From: JACQAI01 sp035507915
GTDB lineage: Bacteria; Pseudomonadota; Alphaproteobacteria; Elsterales; Elsteraceae
Reading direction: 5' to 3'
DNA: 22,854 nucleotides
Assembly: GCA_035507915.1 (NCBI GenBank)
Contig: DATJNS010000338.1
Span: 1-22,854 of the forward strand
The position numbers and the translations under genes are program-made. This document shows, in pieces, positions 16,422 through 22,854 of this stretch (within the stretch, counting starts at the first letter, position 1; each line of letters begins with the position of its first letter). The notes under the pieces are model-generated. The model did no database searches. It had not been told where the DNA came from and worked only from the letters and a program-made list of their open reading frames with translations.

Positions 16422-18953
16422 GTGGCGTTGTCGTTGAAGGAAGACCGGTCCGAGCCGGCCCAAGGTGCGAGGCCAGGCGCAAGCGACGTCGCGGCGGTGC
16501 CGCCGGGTGTCGCGCTGCCGGCCGAGCTGCTCTACACGCGCTGCGATCCCGCGCAGTTCGACTTCGCGCGCGTCGAGGACCTGCCCGACCCCGAGGGCCT
16601 GATCGGCCAGGATCGCGCGGTCGAGGCGATGACGTTCGCCATCGCGATGGATCGCAAGGGCTACAACCTGTTCGTGCTGGGGCCGAGCGGCACCGGCAAG
16701 CACACCTTCGTGACCGACTTTTTGACCCGCGCGGCGGCGCGCCAGCCGACGCCGCTCGACTGGTGCTACGTCAACAACTTCGCCGATCCGCAGAAGCCGC
16801 GCCGCTTGAGCCTGCCGCCCGGCCGCGCGGTGGTGCTGCGCGACGACATGAACCACCTGATCGTCGAGCTGCGCGTCGCGCTGCCCGCGGCGTTCGAGCG
16901 CGACGAGTACCGTTCGCGCCGCGAGGCGCTCGAGCAGCAGCTCAAGCAGCGCCACGAGGAGGCGTTCGGGGCGCTGCAGGCCAAGGCCGAGAAGGAGGAC
17001 GTCGGGCTGATCCGCACGCCGATGGGCCTCGCGCTCGCCCCGATGCATAACGGCGAGATCATCCAGCCCGAGGTCTTCAAGCGCCTGGGCGAGGCCGACC
17101 GCGAGGCGATCAAGAGCAAGGTCGAGGCGCTCCAGGTCGAGCTCGAGGCCATCGTCCACAAGATCCCCGACTGGGAGCGCGAGCATCGCGAGGCGGTCCG
17201 CCAGCTCAACCGCGAGACCGCCGCGCACGCCATCGGCCATTTGCTCGCCGACCTGCGCGGCCGCTATCCCGAGCAGCCCGACGTGCTCGCCTATCTCGAC
17301 GCGGTCGAGACCGACATCCAGGACCACGCCGACGACTTCCTGGTGGCCGGCCAGCCGGCGCAGCCGGGTGCATCCGGCACCCCGGACGGCGCGCCGTCGG
17401 AAGCGCCGTCGTTTCGCCGCTACCAGGTCAAGGTGATGACCGACAACCGCGACCGCCAGGGCGCGCCGGTGATCTACGAGGACCATCCGACGCACCAGAC
17501 CCTGGTCGGCCGGGTCGAGCACATGGCGCGCTTCGGCACCCTGGTCACCGATTTCAACCTGGTCGTGCCGGGCGCGCTGCACCGCGCCAACGGCGGCTAC
17601 CTGATCCTCGACGTCCACAAGCTGTTGACCGGCAGCTTCGGCTGGGAGTCGCTGAAGCGCGCGCTCAGCAGCGGCGAGATCCGCATCGAGTCGCTGGAGC
17701 AGCTGCTCAGCCTCGCCAGCACCTTGTCGCTCGAGCCCGAGCCGATCCCGCTCGACGTCAAGATCGTGCTGGTCGGCCCGCCGATGCTCTACTACCTGCT
17801 CTCGGAGCTCGATCCCGAGTTCAAGGACCTCTTCAAGGTCGCCGCCGATTTCGACGACCGCGTCGAGCGCGATCCCGCGACCGCGCTGCTCTACGCGCGG
17901 CTGATCGCCAGCATCGTGCGGCGCCAGAAGCTGCGCTCGTTCGACCGCGACGCGGTCGCGCGCGTGATCGAGCACGCCGCGCGCATCAGCGGCGACGCCG
18001 CCAAGCTGTCGACCGAGATGCGCAGCATCGTCGACCTGCTGCAGGAGGCCGACCACCACGCCGCGACGGCCGGCAAGGACCAGGTCGGCGCCGCCGAGGT
18101 GCAGGCCGCGCTCGACGCGCAGACGCGCCGCTCCGACCGCGTCTATCGCCGCATCCAGGAGGAGATCGGCCGCAACACCATCCGGATCGAGACCGACGGC
18201 GAGCGCGTCGGCCAGGTCAACGGCCTGTCGGTGATCCAGCTCGGCGGCTTCGCCTTCGGCCAGCCGAGCCGCATCACCGCGCAGGTGCGGCTCGGGCGCG
18301 GCGAGGTGGTCGACATCGAGCGCGAGGTCGAGCTCGGCGGCCCGCTGCACTCGAAGGGCGTCATGATCCTCGCCGGCTTCCTGGGCGGGCGCTTCGGCAA
18401 GGAGCGGCCGCTGTCGCTCGCCGCGAGCCTGGTGTTCGAGCAGTCCTACGGCGGCGTCGAGGGCGACAGCGCGTCGTCGGCCGAGCTCTTCACCTTGCTG
18501 TCGGCGCTCGCCGACGCGCCGGTCGACCAGTCGCTCGCGGTCACCGGCTCGGTCGACCAGCACGGCCGCATCCAGGCGATCGGCGGCGTCAACGAGAAGA
18601 TCGAGGGCTTCTTCGACGTCTGCCGGCTGCGCGGCCTGACCGGGCGCCAGGGCGTCGTCATCCCGATGGCCAACGTCAAGCACCTGATGCTGCGCCGCGA
18701 CGTCGTCGAGGCCGCCGCCGCCGGGCGCTTCGCGATCTACCCGATCGAGACCGTCGACCAGGGCATCGCGCTCCTGACCGGCACGCCGGCGGGCGAGCCC
18801 GACGCGCGCGGCGGCTACCCGGCCGGCACCATCAACCACCGCGTCGTCGCGCGGCTCGCCGCCTTCACGCAGCGCGCCGCGCGCGCCGGCGAGCGGCCGC
18901 AGCGTCCCGGTCCCGAGCGCACGACGCCGCGGCGCCCGCGGGACGAGCCGTGA
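16422..18953 (+). CDS. Lon-family ATP-dependent protease (AAA_32/LonC-type)
   Basis: The product has 843 residues. GTG at 16422 is chosen for its strong Shine-Dalgarno, GGGAGG; an earlier GTG at 16392 lies in the predicted promoter and start region. The AAA part carries Walker A GPSGTGKH (Lys93). A coiled-coil insert (about 165-270) contains many Glu, Gln and Arg residues. The C-terminal protease domain has the Ser-Lys dyad in EGDSASS (Ser683) and GGVNEKIEG (Lys726). The Ser-Lys distance of 43 residues is the same as in E. coli Lon (679 and 722). Family members of this LonB/YcbZ-like group run near 800 residues, so the Arg/Pro-rich tail after about 790 is a modest extension. Its stop overlaps the next start (GTGA). 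Confidence 0.9.
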   Translation: MALSLKEDRSEPAQGARPGASDVAAVPPGVALPAELLYTRCDPAQFDFARVEDLPDPEGLIGQDRAVEAMTFAIAMDRKGYNLFVLGPSGTGKHTFVTDFLTRAAARQPTPLDWCYVNNFADPQKPRRLSLPPGRAVVLRDDMNHLIVELRVALPAAFERDEYRSRREALEQQLKQRHEEAFGALQAKAEKEDVGLIRTPMGLALAPMHNGEIIQPEVFKRLGEADREAIKSKVEALQVELEAIVHKIPDWEREHREAVRQLNRETAAHAIGHLLADLRGRYPEQPDVLAYLDAVETDIQDHADDFLVAGQPAQPGASGTPDGAPSEAPSFRRYQVKVMTDNRDRQGAPVIYEDHPTHQTLVGRVEHMARFGTLVTDFNLVVPGALHRANGGYLILDVHKLLTGSFGWESLKRALSSGEIRIESLEQLLSLASTLSLEPEPIPLDVKIVLVGPPMLYYLLSELDPEFKDLFKVAADFDDRVERDPATALLYARLIASIVRRQKLRSFDRDAVARVIEHAARISGDAAKLSTEMRSIVDLLQEADHHAATAGKDQVGAAEVQAALDAQTRRSDRVYRRIQEEIGRNTIRIETDGERVGQVNGLSVIQLGGFAFGQPSRITAQVRLGRGEVVDIEREVELGGPLHSKGVMILAGFLGGRFGKERPLSLAASLVFEQSYGGVEGDSASSAELFTLLSALADAPVDQSLAVTGSVDQHGRIQAIGGVNEKIEGFFDVCRLRGLTGRQGVVIPMANVKHLMLRRDVVEAAAAGRFAIYPIETVDQGIALLTGTPAGEPDARGGYPAGTINHRVVARLAAFTQRAARAGERPQRPGPERTTPRRPRDEP

Positions 18954-19750
18954 CGCAGCCCGCGATCACGCGCATCGTCGTCGGCCTCGACGCCGTGTCG
19001 GACAGCCGCGCCGCGATCGAGACGGCGACCGCGCTGGCGCAGCGCTGGCACGCCAAGCTGCACGGCGTGTTCGTCGAGGACGAGGCGCTGCTGCACGTCG
19101 CCGCGCTGCCGTTCACCCGCCAGGTCAGCCCGCGCGGCGCCCATGCGCTCGAGGCGGACGCCATCGAGGACGAGTTCCGCACGCTCGCGCGCCATGCCCG
19201 CGCGCTGATCGCCGAAGCCGCGCGCACCGGCCGGCTCGACTGGTCGTTCGAGACCGTGCGCGCCGGCCCGTCGCTGACCATCGGCGAGGCAGGCGACTTC
19301 ATCGTGCTGCAAGCCGACGCGCGGCCGTTCGCCGAGCACATCCGCCTGCCATCGCGCCGCCGGCCCGCGCCGGTCGACATCCGCCAGCCGACCCTGATGC
19401 TGCGCCGGCATGGGCGCCGGCGGCGCGCCGTGGTCGCGATCGTCGCGGGCGTGCCGACCGCCGACGCGATCCGCGCGCTCGCGGTCGCCGCCGAGTTCGC
19501 GGCGATCGAGGGCGGCACGCTGACCATCCTGGCCGACGGCGACCCGCTGCCCTTGGATGCGCTCGGCATCCTCGCGGAGCAGCTCGCGCCGCACCGGCTG
19601 CGCATCGAGAGCGCAGCGCGCGCGAGCGCCAGCCTGAGCGCGCGCATGGCCCGGCTCGACTGCGGCGTGCTGGCGTTCGCGCCCGGCGTCACCCCCGACG
19701 CCGCGCTGACCGACCCCGACGGCGAATACGACCTCCTGTTCCTGCCGTAG
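18950..19750 (+). CDS. Universal-stress-like protein, degenerate tandem USP fold
   Basis: The product has 266 residues from a GTG overlapping the protease stop by four bases. The N-terminus, ITRIVVGLDAVSDSRAAIETATALAQRW then KLHGVFVED, is the beta1-alpha1-beta2 start of a USP domain. The second half (about 150-266, RRAVVAIVAGVPTADAIRALAVAAEFA, then GGTLTILADG) looks like another Rossmann-like USP half without the classical G-2x-G-9x-G(S/T) ATP motif. That suggests a form that does not bind ATP, or a divergent one. Co-translation with the Lon-family protease under an FNR-like box points to a low-oxygen stress role. USPs are well-known members of Anr/FixK/DosR-type regulons. Confidence 0.7.
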   Translation: MTQPAITRIVVGLDAVSDSRAAIETATALAQRWHAKLHGVFVEDEALLHVAALPFTRQVSPRGAHALEADAIEDEFRTLARHARALIAEAARTGRLDWSFETVRAGPSLTIGEAGDFIVLQADARPFAEHIRLPSRRRPAPVDIRQPTLMLRRHGRRRRAVVAIVAGVPTADAIRALAVAAEFAAIEGGTLTILADGDPLPLDALGILAEQLAPHRLRIESAARASASLSARMARLDCGVLAFAPGVTPDAALTDPDGEYDLLFLP

Positions 19751-19921
19751 CGCCTGCCCCTCGCGTCACGGCGTCGCCTCGCTCGCATCAGAAGGCGGCC
19801 GCTCAGGCTCGATATCGAGATGAGGCCAGACGGTCTTCGGCCGCCCGATGGAGAGAGCGCGACAATCCGTTCTATCGCGGCGGATCTCCGGAATCCCGCA
19901 AGATGGACGACCACAGAGGCG
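19751..19921. other. Gap with a 12-bp palindrome before the Cox11 fusion gene
   Basis: CTCGATATCGAG (19808-19819) is a perfect palindrome. It abuts an in-frame ATG at 19820 that lacks a Shine-Dalgarno. The GC content is lower than in neighbouring genes. I see no clear promoter and no small gene. Confidence 0.35.
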
Positions 19922-20854
19922 ATGCGCCCGATGGATCGACGTCTGCGCAACAACCTGGCCGTGCTCGCGTCGCTGGGCCTGATTCTTGCCGGGATGGTCA
20001 CGCTCGTCTCGTACTCGGTGACGCTCTATCGGCTGTTCTGCAGCGCCACCGGCTATGGCGGCACGACCCAGAGAGCCGACGCCGCGCCTGCGAAGATGGC
20101 GCGCTCGACGGTCGTCGTGCGGTTCGACACCAACGTGGACAAGCGGCTCCCGTGGCGCTTCGAGCCCGTGCAGCGTCAGGTGACGGTGCATCTGGGCGAA
20201 AGCACGCTGGTGTATTTCACGGCGCAGAATCTGTCGGCGCAGTCGCTCGTCGGTCACGCGACGTTCAACGTCACGCCCGCCAAGGCGGGGCAATATTTCG
20301 TGAAGATTCAATGCTTCTGCTTCAACGAGGAGCGTCTGGACGCCGGCCAGACGGTTCAGATGCCGGTCGACTTCTACGTCGATTCCGAGCTGGCGCGCGA
20401 CGCGTCGACCGAGGACGTCAACACGATCACGCTGTCCTACACCTTCTTCCCGTCGAGCTCCCCCGATCAGGCGAAGGATCTGTCCCGGTTTGCCGCGACG
20501 GCGGCGCGCCGGACGCCGGATCCGGCGCGTGGCGAGGCGCTGTTCCAGCAGCGATGCGTGGCGTGCCATTCCCTGGCGCAAAACAAGATCGGGCCGAGAC
20601 TGGCGGATGTCGTCGGCCGCAAGGCCGGCAGCGTCCCGGGTTACGCCTATTCGCACGCGCTCAGGGACGCGGGGCTCACCTGGACGGCCACGAATCTCGA
20701 CCGCTGGCTGGCCAGTCCTCGACGGTTCATCCCGGGAGTCCGGATGCCTCTCGGCATCGCCGACAGCGTCGATCGTCGCGACATCATCGGCTTCCTCGCA
20801 CGCCGCCCGAACCGACCGGCGACGGCGTCTGCCGCGAGCGATGCGCATCACTGA
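19922..20854 (+). CDS. ctaG: Cox11/CtaG copper chaperone fused to a class I cytochrome c
   Basis: The product has 310 residues. It has an N-terminal membrane anchor (about 12-35), the Cox11 start LYRLFCSATGYGGTTQ with Cys40, and a periplasmic immunoglobulin-like Cox11 domain to about 180. The copper-binding CFCF is Cys131 and Cys133 (KIQCFCFNEERL). Cox11 inserts CuB into cytochrome c oxidase. After a short linker, residues about 200-297 form a cytochrome c domain: haem motif CVACH (212-216), GPRLADVVGRKAG, and the axial Met275 in GVRMPLG. Normal CtaG is about 190-200 residues, so the second half is extra. Starts at 19922 (AGAGG upstream) or 19931 fit best. The longer form from 19820 would add a hydrophilic leader before the anchor. 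No oxidase subunit genes are adjacent. Confidence 0.88.
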   Translation: MRPMDRRLRNNLAVLASLGLILAGMVTLVSYSVTLYRLFCSATGYGGTTQRADAAPAKMARSTVVVRFDTNVDKRLPWRFEPVQRQVTVHLGESTLVYFTAQNLSAQSLVGHATFNVTPAKAGQYFVKIQCFCFNEERLDAGQTVQMPVDFYVDSELARDASTEDVNTITLSYTFFPSSSPDQAKDLSRFAATAARRTPDPARGEALFQQRCVACHSLAQNKIGPRLADVVGRKAGSVPGYAYSHALRDAGLTWTATNLDRWLASPRRFIPGVRMPLGIADSVDRRDIIGFLARRPNRPATASAASDAHH

Positions 20855-20953
20855 CCGAGCGCCGGCGACGCGGTCGAGGCATCCCGGCACGACGCGAGAC
20901 AGAATGACGCACCGCGGATCGCCGTGGGGAGCGAGCGGACAGTCAAACGTTGA

Positions 20954-21172
20954 GTGGGCGTGGGGATCCGGCCGCGCTCTGAAATCCCAGACGCCGGGCC
21001 GCCCCGCTGGGAGGAACGCGCCCTGGCTCACGGCGGCGATCAGAACGCTCGGACCGCGTTGCGTCGGCCTCCCGACGAGCGGGAGAGCGAGCGGCGCATC
21101 ACGCTGATCGTGATTGCGGTTCTCGTGACCGTTTGCGTCGGACTCGGGTGCGTCTCGGGACTGCTGACCTGA
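20954..21172 (+). CDS. Small single-pass membrane protein, unknown
   Basis: The product has up to 72 residues from GTG 20954; a second GTG at 20960 is also possible, and neither has a clear Shine-Dalgarno. The N-terminal 48 residues are polar and charged, ending in the basic ERESERR. Residues 50-70 (ITLIVIAVLVTVCVGLGCVSG) form one strong membrane helix at the very C-terminus. Position after a Cox11 gene recalls the small one-helix proteins (CtaF-like) in alphaproteobacterial cytochrome oxidase loci, but the helix is at the opposite end and there is no sequence match I can claim. The membrane helix on a coding-like frame is the main evidence. Confidence 0.45.
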   Translation: MGVGIRPRSEIPDAGPPRWEERALAHGGDQNARTALRRPPDERESERRITLIVIAVLVTVCVGLGCVSGLLT

Positions 21173-21277
21173 CATCCCGAACGTCCGCCCTTCGTCTCGA
21201 TGGCGCCGTGCGTCGAATGGGCACCGCGCCGGCAACACGCGCGTTGGTCGCTACCGCGGAATGTGATAGACGAAAGG

Positions 21278-21724
21278 ATGATGACACGGGCATCGGGTCG
21301 CTCGAGCGCTCTCGGCGTGCTGCGGCGTGGCGGACTGACGTGGCTTGCCGCGCTCGCCGGTACGCTTGCGATCCTGATGCAAGGCGCGGTTCCGATCGCG
21401 CAACCATTGCTCATGCCGGCGATGAATTCGCTCGACGGCGTTCATGCCGAGGCGCTCGCCCCGATGTGGGGCGCGTTCTGCGGCGGCGACCAGGAAGTCG
21501 CCGCCAAGAGCGTGCCGTCCAAACGGCATGCGCAGCACGGGGCGCCGGTGTGCCCGTTCTGCCAAGCGGTCCAACATGCGGGGCTCCTGTTGCCGCCGGC
21601 GGCGCCCGGCGTGGCGGCGCCGCTCGCCCTCGAGGCCGCGGTTGCCGTCGCGCGGCCGGCGCTTCCATCGGCCCATCGGCCGAGCACCGGCGTACAGGCA
21701 CGCGCGCCGCCGGCCGGCGTCTGA
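21278..21724 (+). CDS. DUF2946 family protein
   Basis: The product has 148 residues from ATG 21278 (ATG 21281 is equivalent). An N-terminal hydrophobic segment (about 18-45) acts as signal or anchor. The conserved part is HGAPVCPFCQAVQHAGLLLPPA (Cys92 and Cys95 in CPFC), the hallmark of DUF2946, which is often found beside PCu(A)C, TonB-dependent copper receptors and other copper genes. His and Cys residues (HAQHG, CPFC) suggest metal binding, which is inference. The weak Shine-Dalgarno is GAAAGG. It stands between the Cox11 fusion gene and the PCu(A)C gene. The perfect hairpin at 21751-21772 follows it. Confidence 0.75.
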   Translation: MMTRASGRSSALGVLRRGGLTWLAALAGTLAILMQGAVPIAQPLLMPAMNSLDGVHAEALAPMWGAFCGGDQEVAAKSVPSKRHAQHGAPVCPFCQAVQHAGLLLPPAAPGVAAPLALEAAVAVARPALPSAHRPSTGVQARAPPAGV

Positions 21725-21750
21725 CGCTTTCCTCACGCGCCCTGTGAGGC

Positions 21751-21772
21751 GCCGGCGTCCGACGACGCCGGC
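21751..21772 (+). terminator. Strong hairpin after the DUF2946 gene
   Basis: GCCGGCGTC (21751-21759) and GACGCCGGC (21764-21772) form a perfect 9-bp GC-rich stem with a 4-base loop, 26 bases past the DUF2946 stop. No T-tract follows, so it is either an imperfect intrinsic terminator or an RNA stability hairpin. Confidence 0.4.
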
Positions 21773-21872
21773 CACGCAACGTCAAACTCCGTGCCGTGAG
21801 CCTCGCGCGCCGATCGGGCGCGCTGGCGGCTCGCCGATCGGCGCGGCCCTCCTTTCCATGGGAAGTCCAACC

Positions 21873-22358
21873 ATGTTTCGTTCGATCGCCATCGTCCTCG
21901 CCATCCTCGGTCTCTCCGGCGGCATCGCTCTGGCCCAATCCGGCCCGGCGCCGTCCATCATGGTCGACAACGCCTGGGCGCGCGCGACGCCCGGCAACAG
22001 CAAGATCGGCGTGGTCTACTTGACCATCGTCGATCACGGCGCGGCGCCCGACCGCCTGGTCGGCGTCGCGAGCGCCGTCGCCGCCCGCGCCGAGATCCAC
22101 ACCATGACGGACGACAACGGCGTGATGAAGATGCACGAGGTCGGCGCGATCGCGGTCGCGCCGGGGACGCCGACCGAGCTCAAGCCGGGCGGCTATCACA
22201 TCATGCTGATGGACCTGAAGCAGCCGCTGAAGGAAGGCGACAGCTTCCCGCTGACCTTGCGGTTCGAGAAGGCGGGCAACATCGAGGTCACCGTGCGGGT
22301 CGAGAAGGTCGGCGCGATGGCGCCTGCGCCCGCCATGAAACCGGGCATGAAGATGTAG
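21873..22358 (+). CDS. Periplasmic copper chaperone PCu(A)C
   Basis: The product has 161 residues from the ATG at 21873. GGAAG seven bases upstream supports it over the in-frame ATG at 21858. A signal peptide (about 1-22, IAIVLAILGLSGGIALAQ) precedes the cupredoxin-like domain. The Cu(I) site is visible as EIHTM, then MKMHE, then GGYHIMLM, matching the H-M-x(n)-M-x(n)-H-x-M pattern of the family. The C-terminal tail (MAPAPAMKPGMKM) is Met-rich and may add a copper site. PCu(A)C delivers copper to the CuA centre of cytochrome oxidase or to Sco. With the Cox11 fusion and DUF2946 it forms a copper-handling cluster. Confidence 0.93.
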   Translation: MFRSIAIVLAILGLSGGIALAQSGPAPSIMVDNAWARATPGNSKIGVVYLTIVDHGAAPDRLVGVASAVAARAEIHTMTDDNGVMKMHEVGAIAVAPGTPTELKPGGYHIMLMDLKQPLKEGDSFPLTLRFEKAGNIEVTVRVEKVGAMAPAPAMKPGMKM

Positions 22359-22369
22359 GGACGACGACC

Positions 22370-22854
22370 ATGTCGGCAACTCTGGTCGCGGCCGCCGACC
22401 ATGCCATGCGGCATTGGGACGGCGGCGAGCCGGGTCCGGTCAGGATCGGCTCGGAGGCGCACAAGCGGCTGTTCTGCCGCATGCTGCTCGAGACCCACAA
22501 TCCCTACAAGCCGGCGGTGATCCGCTGGCCGCCGCTCGATCCGCCGGCGCGCGCGCGGCTGACCGGTCTGCCGATCTGGGACATCGCGGTGCAGACCGAG
22601 GGGCGGGCGTCGATCCGGGTCGAGACGTTCGCCGCCACCGTCGAGGATCCGCTGCTGCGCCAGGCGCTCGATCTCGACGCCGGCGAGGAGGCGCGGCACA
22701 AGCGCGTGCTCGGCCACCTCGTCGCGGCGTACGGCATCGCGCTCGCGCCCGAGCCCGACTATCCGCCGCCGCGGGCGCGCGAATGGGCCTGGCTGGTGAC
22801 CGGCTACAGCGAATGCATCGACAGCTTCTTCGCCTTCGGCCTGTTCGCGCTGGC
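22370..22854 (+). CDS. Ferritin-like domain protein, cut at the right edge
   Basis: An ATG at 22370 (AGGGA upstream) begins a frame open to the window end, with 161 codons visible. The translation contains HNPYKPAVIRWPPLDPPARARL, then GLPIWDIAVQTEG, EEARHKRVLGHLVAAYGI and finally SECIDSFFAFGLFALA. The E...ExxRH arrangement (Glu in QTEG, and EEARH) is that of the di-iron, ferritin-like helical-bundle superfamily. I recall similar uncharacterised proteobacterial proteins under that name. It starts 12 bases after the PCu(A)C stop and so is probably co-transcribed with it. Its substrate or role (iron storage, oxidase or other) is not known, and the C-terminal half is missing from the window. Confidence 0.75.
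   Translation, partial: MSATLVAAADHAMRHWDGGEPGPVRIGSEAHKRLFCRMLLETHNPYKPAVIRWPPLDPPARARLTGLPIWDIAVQTEGRASIRVETFAATVEDPLLRQALDLDAGEEARHKRVLGHLVAAYGIALAPEPDYPPPRAREWAWLVTGYSECIDSFFAFGLFAL

Noticed and set aside
16356..18839. An 827-codon antisense frame over the Lon-family gene
   Set aside because: It shows no family features, whereas the sense frame has the Walker A motif and a Ser-Lys dyad with correct spacing.
19766..21238. A minus-strand frame opposite the Cox11 fusion, with a protein-like tail (ALSIGRPKTVWPHLDIEPER)
   Set aside because: Most of it is antisense to a well-supported fusion gene. The short tail in the gap at 19766-19900 has no recognisable family, so I do not call even a remnant.

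Overview
The window is a very GC-rich (about 70%) chromosomal segment with GC-saturated third codon positions. The gene families fit an alphaproteobacterium: a glycine-zipper 17 kDa-antigen-like lipoprotein, a DUF6665 protein, a short leucine/valine-type dehydrogenase, Cox11, PCu(A)C, and a REP-like palindrome whose translation reads MPAEAGIQ...IPAFAGMT. I cannot name the genus. No rRNA, tRNA, CRISPR array, transposase or integrase is visible.

Layout. 1-86 (-): possible edge of a gene. 210-1442 (+): secreted Asp-box propeller protein. 1544-1897 (+): DUF6665 protein. 1932-2019: REP-like inverted repeat. 2056-2589 (-): glycine-zipper lipoprotein, divergent from a four-gene operon at 2793-7103 (+) that encodes E1 alpha, E1 beta and E2 of a 2-oxoacid dehydrogenase plus a Leu/Val/Phe/Glu-type dehydrogenase. 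The set suggests branched-chain amino acid breakdown, but no E3 is present. 7170-8024 (+): exported PPGYG-repeat protein ending in an RHS/YD-like module. 8141-8359 (+): 72-residue cysteine-rich protein. 8679-10874 (+): katG, with a Fur-superfamily-like palindrome over its promoter. 10920-16231 (-): ABC permease, ATPase, HlyD-type adaptor and NodT/TolC-type outer membrane factor (a DevBCA/MacAB-like tripartite exporter), then an outer-membrane barrel protein. 16422-19750 (+): Lon-family protease and a universal-stress-like protein, overlapping by 4 nt. 19922-22854 (+): copper and metal genes: Cox11 fused to a c-type cytochrome, a small membrane protein, DUF2946, PCu(A)C, and a ferritin-like gene cut by the window edge.

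The strongest hidden signal is regulatory. Six near-palindromic 14-mers of the form TTGA(C/T)C-N4-(A/G)TCAA, the FNR/FixK/Anr/Dnr-type site, lie in four intergenic regions. Each is followed, after 22 or 23 bases and in the direction of a start codon, by a weak -10-like hexamer. This is the geometry of a class II FNR-activated promoter (box near -41.5). The two divergent intergenic regions carry two boxes each, one per direction. The predicted low-oxygen regulon is: the propeller protein, the lipoprotein, the 2-oxoacid dehydrogenase operon, the small Cys protein, the exporter operon and the Lon/USP operon. For the small Cys protein the predicted transcription start falls on the ATG, which implies a leaderless mRNA. 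Its cysteines resemble the Fe-S loop of EndoIII/MutY.

Other points of interest are the Cox11-cytochrome c fusion, a Thr in place of the catalytic Asp in the E2 HxxxDG motif, and the PPGYG/YD protein.
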